Made by a program: the position numbers and the translations under genes. Shown here piece by piece: positions 58,265-64,000 of a stretch of 64,000 bases of DNA. The DNA comes from Longimycelium tulufanense. GTDB taxonomy: Bacteria > Actinomycetota > Actinomycetes > Mycobacteriales > Pseudonocardiaceae. How positions within the stretch are numbered: position 1 is the first letter of the stretch; the number at the start of each line of letters is the position of its first letter. Location of the stretch: positions 332,745 through 396,744 of the forward strand of contig NZ_BMMK01000001.1 of NCBI RefSeq assembly GCF_014645795.1, in the 5' to 3' direction. Under the pieces are notes generated by a model that saw only the letters and a list, made by a program, of their open reading frames with translations, ran no database searches and had not been told where the DNA came from.

Positions 58265-59455
58265 GTGACCACATCCGTCATCGTCGCGGGGGCGCGGACC
58301 CCGATGGGTCGCCTGCTCGGTTCGCTCAAGGACTTCTCGGCCGCCCAGCTCGGTGGCGTGGCCATCAAGTCCGCGCTGGAGCGCGCCGGTGTGCCGCCGG
58401 AGCAGGTGCAGTACGTGATCATGGGCCAGGTGCTGACCGCGGGCACCGGCCAGATCCCGGCCCGCCAGGCCGCGGCCGCCGCGGGCATCCCGATGACGGT
58501 ACCGGCGCTGACCATCAACAAGGTGTGCCTGTCCGGGCTGGACGCGATCGCGCTGGCCTCCCAGCTCATCCGGGCCGGCGAGTTCGACATCGTGGTGGCC
58601 GGCGGCCAGGAGTCCATGACCCAGGCCCCGCACCTGCTGCCCAAGTCCCGGGCCGGCTTCAAGTACGGCGACGTGCAGCTGGTCGACCACATGGCCTACG
58701 ACGGCCTGTTCTGCGCGTTCGACCAGGTCGCCATGGGCGCCTCCACCGAGAAGTACAACTCCCGCTACGGCCTGACCCGCCAGGAGCAGGACGCCTTCTC
58801 GGCCCGCTCCCACCAGCGCGCCGCGGCCGCCCAGGCCAACGGCATCTTCGCCCAGGAGATCGCGCCGGTGCAGGTGCCGCAGCGCAAGGGCGACCCGCTC
58901 GTGGTCGACACCGACGAGGGCGTGCGCGCCGACACCACCGCCGAGGGGCTGGGCAAGCTGCGTCCGGCGTTCGCCGCGGACGGCACCATCACCGCCGGCT
59001 CCGCCTCGCAGATCTCCGACGGCGCCGCCGCCGTGGTGGTGATGAGCAAGGCCAAGGCCGAGGAACTGGGCCTGAGCTGGATCGCCGAGATCGGTGCGCA
59101 CGGCGTGGTCGCCGGCCCCGACCCGAGCCTGCACGAGCAGCCCTCCAATGCCATCAAGGTCGCCTGCGCCAGGGACGGTCTCGACCCGGCCGCGCTCGAC
59201 CTGGTGGAGATCAACGAGGCGTTCGCCGCGGTCGGCATCGTCTCCGCCCGGCAGCTCGGCATCGACGAGGACAAGGTCAACGTCAACGGCGGGGCGATCG
59301 CGCTCGGCCACCCGATCGGTATGTCCGGTGCCCGCATCGCGCTGCACCTGGTGCTGGAACTGCGGCGCCGTGGTGGCGGCGTGGGCGCGGCCGCGTTGTG
59401 CGGTGGCGGCGGCCAGGGCGATGCGCTGATCCTGCGGGTGCCCCAGCAGGGGTGA
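58265..59455 (+). CDS. Acetyl-CoA C-acetyltransferase (thiolase)
   Basis: 396 aa biosynthetic-type thiolase joining two acetyl-CoA into acetoacetyl-CoA, the entry to the ethylmalonyl-CoA route. Active-site Cys88 is in [12 protein letters not shown]; His350 is in [13 protein letters not shown]; the second Cys is in [11 protein letters not shown]. Length fits FadA4/PhaA/AtoB. GTG 58265 follows ACAGGAGG. The MeaB gene starts ten bases after the stop, so the two are co-transcribed. Confidence 0.95.
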   Translation: MTTSVIVAGARTPMGRLLGSLKDFSAAQLGGVAIKSALERAGVPPEQVQYVIMGQVLTAGTGQIPARQAAAAAGIPMTVPALTINKVCLSGLDAIALASQLIRAGEFDIVVAGGQESMTQAPHLLPKSRAGFKYGDVQLVDHMAYDGLFCAFDQVAMGASTEKYNSRYGLTRQEQDAFSARSHQRAAAAQANGIFAQEIAPVQVPQRKGDPLVVDTDEGVRADTTAEGLGKLRPAFAADGTITAGSASQISDGAAAVVVMSKAKAEELGLSWIAEIGAHGVVAGPDPSLHEQPSNAIKVACARDGLDPAALDLVEINEAFAAVGIVSARQLGIDEDKVNVNGGAIALGHPIGMSGARIALHLVLELRRRGGGVGAAALCGGGGQGDALILRVPQQG

Positions 59456-59465
59456 TGACCGCTTC

Positions 59466-60437
59466 ATGGCACGCAGCGTCGACGTCGCCGACCTCGTCGA
59501 CCGGGCGAGGCAGGGCCAGCCCCGCGCCCTCGCGCGGCTGATCTCGCTGGTGGAGGACGCCAGCCCGCAGCTGCGCGAGGTGGCGGCCGCGCTGGCCCCG
59601 CACACCGGACACGCCCGGGTGATCGGGCTGACCGGCTCGCCCGGGGTCGGTAAGTCCACCTCGACGTCGGCGCTGGTGTCGGCCTTCCGCCGGCAGGGCA
59701 GGCGGGTCGGCGTGCTCGCCGTCGACCCGTCCTCACCGTTCTCCGGCGGCGCGCTGCTCGGCGACCGGGTGCGGATGCAGGAACACGCCACCGACCCGGA
59801 CGTCTTCATCCGCTCAATGGCCACCCGGGGCCATCTCGGCGGCCTGGCCTGGGCCACCCCGCAGGCGTTGCGGGTGCTGGACGCTGCCGGCTGCGACGTG
59901 GTGCTGGTGGAGACGGTCGGGGTGGGCCAGTCCGAGGTCGAGGTGGTGTCACTGGCCGACACCACGCTGGTGTTGCTGGCCCCCGGCATGGGCGACGGCA
60001 TCCAGGCGGCCAAGGCCGGCATCCTCGAGGTCGCCGACGTGTTCGTGGTGAACAAGGCCGACCGTGACGGCGCCGACCAGACGGTGCGCGACCTCAAGTA
60101 CATGATCTCGCTGGGCCGGCGGGAACGGACCGGCGCGATCTGGCGGCCGCCGATCGTGAAGACGATCGCGGCGCGCGGGCAGGGCCTGGACGAGGTGACC
60201 GAGGCCATCGACGCGCACCACGACTGGATGGTGCGGCACGGCGAACTGGAGCAGCGCCGGCAGCGTCGGGCACAGGCCGAGATCGAGGCGATCGCGGTGG
60301 AGATGCTGCGCGCCGAGCTGGGCGACGTGCACGGCGGGACGGCGCTGGAAGGGCTGGCCAAGCGGGTGGTGGCCGGCGAGGTCGACCCCTACCGCGCGGC
60401 CGACGAGCTGGTCACCGGCCTGCGCAACCAGGGTTGA
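59466..60437 (+). CDS. meaB: MeaB, G-protein chaperone of coenzyme-B12 acyl-CoA mutases
   Basis: 323 aa SIMIBI-class GTPase (ArgK/MeaB). It guards loading and repair of methylmalonyl- or ethylmalonyl-CoA mutase. Motifs are GLTGSPGVGKSTSTSALV (Walker A), VLAVDPSSPFSGGALLGDRV, ETVGVGQSEVEV (switch) and NKADRDGADQ (base recognition). ATG 59466 is ten bases after the thiolase stop. Its likely client in this genome region is the mutase at 4.9 kb. Confidence 0.95.
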   Translation: MARSVDVADLVDRARQGQPRALARLISLVEDASPQLREVAAALAPHTGHARVIGLTGSPGVGKSTSTSALVSAFRRQGRRVGVLAVDPSSPFSGGALLGDRVRMQEHATDPDVFIRSMATRGHLGGLAWATPQALRVLDAAGCDVVLVETVGVGQSEVEVVSLADTTLVLLAPGMGDGIQAAKAGILEVADVFVVNKADRDGADQTVRDLKYMISLGRRERTGAIWRPPIVKTIAARGQGLDEVTEAIDAHHDWMVRHGELEQRRQRRAQAEIEAIAVEMLRAELGDVHGGTALEGLAKRVVAGEVDPYRAADELVTGLRNQG

Positions 60438-60465
60438 GCGAGCAGGGTTGTGCCGGCCGCACGGC

Positions 60466-60660
60466 TCAGCCGGAGGCCTCCAGCGATCCCTCGTGTTCCC
60501 GGACGAGGCTGAGCACCCCGTCGGTCTTGACCTCCACGCGCAGGACGTCGCCGGGGCGTACTCGGGCGGCGGCCAACGCGGCGGTGGGCAGGGTGATTTG
60601 GTTCCACCGGTCCACCCGGGCCAGCCGTGGCTGCGGGTAGTGCTCCTCGGCAGCGTTCAT
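60466..60660 (-). CDS. SpoVT/AbrB-domain protein, orphan antitoxin-like
   Basis: 64 aa. The swapped-hairpin AbrB fold is seen in RLARVDRWNQITLPTAALAA followed by RVRPGDVLRVEVKTDGVLSL. Such proteins bind DNA as dimers and often act as antitoxins to PIN or MazF toxins; no toxin gene is next to it. ATG 60660 (a TTG two codons earlier is also possible). It converges on meaB, with 28 bases between stops. Confidence 0.78.
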   Translation of the reverse strand: MNAAEEHYPQPRLARVDRWNQITLPTAALAAARVRPGDVLRVEVKTDGVLSLVREHEGSLEASG

Positions 60661-60732
60661 AAGCAAAAGCCTGCCGAGGTTGGCAATCCCCGCACAGCGC
60701 TCGATGGGGTGAATTGATCAGCTGGTGCCCGC

Positions 60733-61713
60733 TCAGCACTCCGTCCGGTAGAAGTACCGCGACTGCTTCTCCATGTCCTCCTTGGTGATCGCCACCAGGT
60801 CGGTCTGGATCTGCGGCACGGCCGGCCGGCCCTCGATCGCGGCGACCGCCTGTTGCACCCCCTGCTGCCCGATCACGGCCGGGTCCTGGGCGATCAGCGC
60901 GTCCACACCGCCGGTCCGCAACTCCTCCACCTGCTTCGGGCTCGCGTCGAAGCCGACCAGCTTCACCTCACCGGTCCTACCCGCGTTGCGCAGGCCCGTC
61001 GCCGCACCCTCACCGGTGTTCAGGTTGGTGGCGAACACACCCGCCAGGTCCGGGTGGGCCGACAACTTCCCGGACACGATCTGCGCGGCCCGCGCCGGCT
61101 CGTTGTCGGTGTACTCCTGACCCAGGTACGTGATGTTCGGGTACCGCTTGATGGCCTCCTCGAAGCCCCGCGCCCGCGCGTCGGTGGTCGAGGTACCGGC
61201 CTTGGTGTTCAGCACCAGCACCGAACCCCTCTCCCCGATCAGCTTCGCGAGCGTCTCCGCGGCCTTGCGCCCGCCCACCTCGTTGTCCGAGGAGATTTTG
61301 GAGACCGAAATCGACGGGTCGGTCACCGTCGTGTCGACCTCGACCACATGGATCCCGGCGTCCTTGACCTGACGCATCGGGTTGATCATCGCCCTGTCGT
61401 CGGTCGGTGCGATGAGTACCGCGCCTGGCCGGGTCGCCAGCACACCGGTCACGATGGGTGTCTGCTGGCTCGCCTCGAACCGGTCCGGCGCCTGCACGGT
61501 CAGCTGGTAGCCGAGCTTCGCGGCTTCCTTCTTGGCCCCGCACTCCATCGAGATGTAGAACGGTTCGCCCTTCACCCCGGGAATCAACACCAGGTTCTTG
61601 TTGGGCTGCCCGCCTTCCGGCCCCTCACCGATGGTGCCGCCTCCGCACGCCGCCAGCGCCAACGCGGCGACCACCGCCACGCCGACGCGGAGCACCCCTG
61701 CCCCTGCAGCCAT
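60733..61713 (-). CDS. Sugar ABC transporter substrate-binding lipoprotein (RbsB/FrcB-type)
   Basis: 326 aa. The signal peptide ends in ALAAC with Cys23, predicting a lipoprotein. The type-I periplasmic fold reads NKNLVLIPGVKGEPFYISME, PGAVLIAPTDDRAMINPMRQ, VVEVDTTVTDPS, VLVLNTKAGTSTTDARARGF and KLVGFDASPKQVEELRTG. It delivers a pentose/hexose to the permease encoded downstream in the operon direction. It is last on the minus strand and separated from the permease gene by the tandem repeat at 61731-61860. Confidence 0.9.
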   Translation of the reverse strand: MAAGAGVLRVGVAVVAALALAACGGGTIGEGPEGGQPNKNLVLIPGVKGEPFYISMECGAKKEAAKLGYQLTVQAPDRFEASQQTPIVTGVLATRPGAVLIAPTDDRAMINPMRQVKDAGIHVVEVDTTVTDPSISVSKISSDNEVGGRKAAETLAKLIGERGSVLVLNTKAGTSTTDARARGFEEAIKRYPNITYLGQEYTDNEPARAAQIVSGKLSAHPDLAGVFATNLNTGEGAATGLRNAGRTGEVKLVGFDASPKQVEELRTGGVDALIAQDPAVIGQQGVQQAVAAIEGRPAVPQIQTDLVAITKEDMEKQSRYFYRTEC

Positions 61714-61730
61714 CTCTACCTCCGTTCGAT

Positions 61731-61860
61731 TGCTCGGCTCCGGGCTTCGCTGCGCCTTACCGATGCGATGCTCGCTTCGCCCGTCACCGCTGTGTTGGAC
61801 TGCTCGGCTCCGGGCTTCGCTGTGCGCCTTACCGATGCGATGCTCGCTTCGCCCGTCACC
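61731..61860. repeat. Dispersed repeat, locus B: two tandem copies (period about 70 bases)
   Basis: Copies at 61731-61788 and 61801-61860 share TGCTCGGCTCCGGGCTTCGC, the CCTTACCGATGCG core and ATGCTCGCTTCGCCCGTCAC with a single two-base difference. The outer parts also match copy 2 of locus A (2723-2790). It is placed inside a sugar ABC operon, between permease and receptor genes. No coding potential is credible. Confidence 0.85.
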
Positions 61861-61890
61861 TCGCGGGCCCAGTTGTGGCCCCTTGCCCGC

Positions 61891-62958
61891 TCATCGACCC
61901 CGCTCCCGCGCCCTCCGCCGGGTCTGGTCGAACCACACCGCCGCCACCAGCACGATGCTCACCGCGATGGGTTGCCAGAACGGCTGCACACCGAGGATCA
62001 CGAAACCTTTCTGCAGCACGGCGGGGATGAACACGCCGATCACCGTCCCGAGGACCGAACCGACCCCACCGAACAGGCTGGTGCCACCCAGCACCGTGGC
62101 GGCGATTGCATTCAGGTTGTCGGTGGCGTGCCCGCTGATCGTCGTCGTACCGAAGTACGCCAGGTTCATGAATCCGGCCAGACCCGCCAGCAGTCCCACG
62201 AACCCGTAGACCATCACGAGATGCCGGGTCACCGCGATACCCGCCCGCCGCGCGGCCTCGGCGTTGGACCCGATCGCGTAGGTGTAGCGACCGAACCGCG
62301 TGGTGTGCAGCAGCCACGCGGCGAACAACGTCACCACAGCGGCCACCACAACCAGGTGTGGAATCTGCATTGTCTGCCCGAAACCAATCGTGTTGCGCAG
62401 CGCGGTGGGCACGGTGCGTACGTCCACACCACCGGTCAGCAGCTGCGCGGCACCCAGCGCCGCGCCGAACGAACCCAAGGTCACGATCAGCGGTGGCACC
62501 CGCGCCACCGCCACGAGCACACCGTTGAGCAATCCCCACGCAGCGCCAGCCGCCAACGACAACACGAACCCGAGAAGGATCGTGCCCCAGCCGGCGTGCG
62601 TGGCGTCGCCGCCGTGCAGCCCCTCCATCACCATCGCCGCGACCACGCCGGAGAACACCAGTACCGACCCCACGGACAGGTCGATCCCGGCCGTGATGAT
62701 CACGAACGTCATGCCGACCGCGAGCACCAGCAGCACCGATGCCTCGATGAGCAGGGTCTGGAAGTTGAACAGCGTCGGAAAGGCGTTGGGCCGCAACACG
62801 CTGAACACCACGTAAAGCCCGATGAGTACCAGGCCGGTCCAGAACGTGTTCGCCGTGACCAGGCGTTGCCACAGCGTGCGCTGCGGAAGCATCCGGTCGA
62901 CGTTGTTGTCCACCGTGGACGCCGGTGCGACTGCCTTCCCGGTCCGCTCCTCCGTCAT
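61891..62958 (-). CDS. Sugar ABC transporter permease (RbsC/FrcC-type)
   Basis: 355 aa membrane protein with 8-10 helices. Family marks are VLAVGMTFVIITAGIDLSVG, VPPLIVTLGSFG, and NLNAIAATVLGGTSLFGGVG with the GG.G loop. An N-terminal cytoplasmic stretch of about 35 residues precedes the first helix. ATG 62958 overlaps the ATPase stop (ATGA). It forms the channel with a second copy of itself. Confidence 0.92.
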   Translation of the reverse strand: MTEERTGKAVAPASTVDNNVDRMLPQRTLWQRLVTANTFWTGLVLIGLYVVFSVLRPNAFPTLFNFQTLLIEASVLLVLAVGMTFVIITAGIDLSVGSVLVFSGVVAAMVMEGLHGGDATHAGWGTILLGFVLSLAAGAAWGLLNGVLVAVARVPPLIVTLGSFGAALGAAQLLTGGVDVRTVPTALRNTIGFGQTMQIPHLVVVAAVVTLFAAWLLHTTRFGRYTYAIGSNAEAARRAGIAVTRHLVMVYGFVGLLAGLAGFMNLAYFGTTTISGHATDNLNAIAATVLGGTSLFGGVGSVLGTVIGVFIPAVLQKGFVILGVQPFWQPIAVSIVLVAAVWFDQTRRRARERGR

Positions 62959-63716
62959 GCCGCGTCCTCCTGGTGCAGTGCCCCGGTCATCGCGCCCACC
63001 AGCTCCTCCAACGTCACGTCGGCGGCGCGGAACCGCGCCACCCGGCGGCCCAGCCGCAACACCTCGACCCGGTCCGCCACCGCCTGCACCTCGGGCATGT
63101 TGTGGCTGATCAACACCACCGCGATGCCGCTGTCCCGGACCCGCCTGATCACCTCGAGCACGCGTTCCCGCTGCACCACGCCGAGTGCGGCCGTGGGCTC
63201 GTCCATGAACACCACCCGGTTCGCCCACACCACGGCCCTGGTCACAGCGACGCCCTGTCGCTGGCCACCCGACAGCGAGCCGATCGGCACGTCCAGGCTC
63301 TGCACCCGCACGCCCAGCCGCTGGAACTGCTCCGCGGCCCGCCGTCGCATCTCCGCCTTGTCCACCATGCCGAGCCAGCCGAACAGCCCGCGCCGGCGCA
63401 GCTCGCGGCCCAGGAACAGGTTGGCGGCCGGGTCGAGGTCGGGTGCCACCGCCAGGTCCTGGTACACCGTCTCGATCCCCAGCGCCCTGGCCCTGGTCGG
63501 CGAGTCCAACCGCACCCGCCTGCCGTCCAGCAGGATCTCGCCGGAGTCCGGTTGCTCCACGCCCGACAGGCATTTGACCAGCGTGGACTTGCCGGCCCCG
63601 TTGTCCCCGATCAACGCGACGACCTCGCCGGCCCGCACCTCGAACGAGGCCCCGCGCAACGCCTCGACCGACCCGTAGTGCTTGACCACGTTCCGCGCTT
63701 CAAGCAGTGCCCCCAT
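62955..63716 (-). CDS. Sugar ABC transporter ATP-binding protein (single-domain, FrcA-like)
   Basis: 253 aa. Walker A GDNGAGKSTLVK, signature GSLSGGQRQGVAV, Walker B VVFMDEPTAALGV, and H-loop LISHNMPEV. Ribose-type systems usually have a double-domain ATPase of about 500 aa; this single-domain form is typical of fructose FrcA and some xylose or inositol systems. ATG 63716 is preceded by GGGGAGG and shares one base with the upstream ManA-like stop (TGATG). Confidence 0.9.
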   Translation of the reverse strand: MGALLEARNVVKHYGSVEALRGASFEVRAGEVVALIGDNGAGKSTLVKCLSGVEQPDSGEILLDGRRVRLDSPTRARALGIETVYQDLAVAPDLDPAANLFLGRELRRRGLFGWLGMVDKAEMRRRAAEQFQRLGVRVQSLDVPIGSLSGGQRQGVAVTRAVVWANRVVFMDEPTAALGVVQRERVLEVIRRVRDSGIAVVLISHNMPEVQAVADRVEVLRLGRRVARFRAADVTLEELVGAMTGALHQEDAA

Positions 63717-64000
63717 CAGTTCCTCCCCACCGCCGGCGGCCGGCACCGCACCGCGACCACGTCACCCTCCAACCGCGCCGGGCCGGCGCCGTGCGGCACC
63801 AGGACCGTGTCGCCACGTCTCACGCGAAGTCCCCCGTCCGACCCTGTTCGCAGCACCCCGCCGCCGTCCAGCACGACGAGCACCGCGAACGAGGGCTCCC
63901 ACTCCACCGGTTGATCAGCCCGCAGGCGCTCGGCACGGAAGAACTGTTCCGCCTCTTCCGGGAGCAACCGTGTCACCGGCCCTTCCAGAGGGCTGGAGCG
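63716..64000 (-). CDS. Mannose-6-phosphate isomerase-like protein, C-terminal part (continues past window end)
   Basis: The last 94 residues of a class I ManA-type cupin enzyme: VTRLLPEEAEQFFRAERLRA then SFAVLVVLDGGGVLRT, RRGDTVLVPHGAGPARLEG and VVAVRCRPP. The active-site portion lies beyond base 64000. Class I isomerases interconvert mannose-6-phosphate and fructose-6-phosphate. Its coupling to the sugar ABC genes suggests import of a mannose- or fructose-related sugar (inference). The frame is open to the window edge. Confidence 0.8.
   Translation of the reverse strand, partial: RSSPLEGPVTRLLPEEAEQFFRAERLRADQPVEWEPSFAVLVVLDGGGVLRTGSDGGLRVRRGDTVLVPHGAGPARLEGDVVAVRCRPPAVGRN

Noticed and set aside
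60466-60660. Toxin-antitoxin locus at the AbrB-like gene
   Set aside because: No PIN, MazF or RelE-like partner on either side; the neighbours are meaB and a sugar receptor.
60853-63678. 941-codon + strand open frame over the sugar ABC operon
   Set aside because: Antisense shadow crossing three clear ABC genes and the tandem repeat.

Overview
The window is GC-rich (about 70 percent), densely coding chromosome of an actinomycete. Family content points to a mycelial or Pseudonocardiaceae-like organism: NucS/EndoMS mismatch endonuclease, an XRE-DUF5753 regulator paired with DUF397, a TIGR03084-type protein, a microbial transglutaminase, DUF3558-like lipoprotein and GTG or leaderless starts. The genus assignment is inference. 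From memory, the order atpD, atpC, DUF2550, PduO-type adenosyltransferase, murA ... nucS ... methylmalonyl-CoA epimerase, thiolase matches the Mycobacterium tuberculosis Rv1310-Rv1324 backbone, here opened up by metabolic insertions. No transposase, integrase, rRNA operon or CRISPR array was seen.

Layout. 0-7 kb: end of the ATP synthase operon, a degenerate tRNA-Arg-like sequence, cobalamin adenosyltransferase, a tandem dispersed repeat, murA (Asp instead of the usual catalytic Cys) and ethylmalonyl-CoA mutase. 7-14 kb: an ectoine-type ABC importer (ehuBCDA order), a surface-anchored lytic polysaccharide monooxygenase and a large unknown regulator. 14-19 kb: LysE exporter, ECHDC3-like crotonase, succinate-semialdehyde dehydrogenase and an orphan solute-binding lipoprotein. 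19-28 kb: a tightly coupled seven-gene minus-strand operon (two acyl-CoA dehydrogenases, a biotin-dependent acyl-CoA carboxylase, an AtuA-family protein, a TIGR03084 protein and a TetR regulator with a clear operator). 28-36 kb: NUDIX, amino-acid permease, nucS, a decayed ECF sigma factor, methyltransferase, HIT protein and the XRE/DUF397 pair. 36-43 kb: sodium/solute symporter with a small membrane partner, a structured non-coding stretch with tRNA-like remnants, a lipoprotein and dhaKLM. 43-53 kb: a duplicated 3-hydroxyacyl-CoA dehydrogenase, MFS exporter, Uma2, FmdB-like zinc ribbon, the transglutaminase with a coupled small protein, two hydrolases, GNAT and ArsR. 53-64 kb: a Scy-like coiled-coil protein, crotonyl-CoA carboxylase/reductase, SPW protein, TetR, epimerase, thiolase, MeaB, AbrB-like protein and a ribose/fructose-type sugar ABC operon ending in a partial ManA-like gene.

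How it works together. Thiolase, 3-hydroxybutyryl-CoA dehydrogenase, a crotonase-fold protein, crotonyl-CoA carboxylase/reductase, epimerase, ethylmalonyl-CoA mutase, the G-protein chaperone MeaB and the adenosyltransferase that makes coenzyme B12 cover much of the ethylmalonyl-CoA route from acetyl-CoA to methyl-branched and C4/C5 CoA esters. They are spread over 57 kb in separate transcription units. The least expected pieces are the transglutaminase/small-protein pair, the LAxTG-anchored monooxygenase, the tRNA-like debris and a repeat family occurring as tandem pairs at two loci 59 kb apart.
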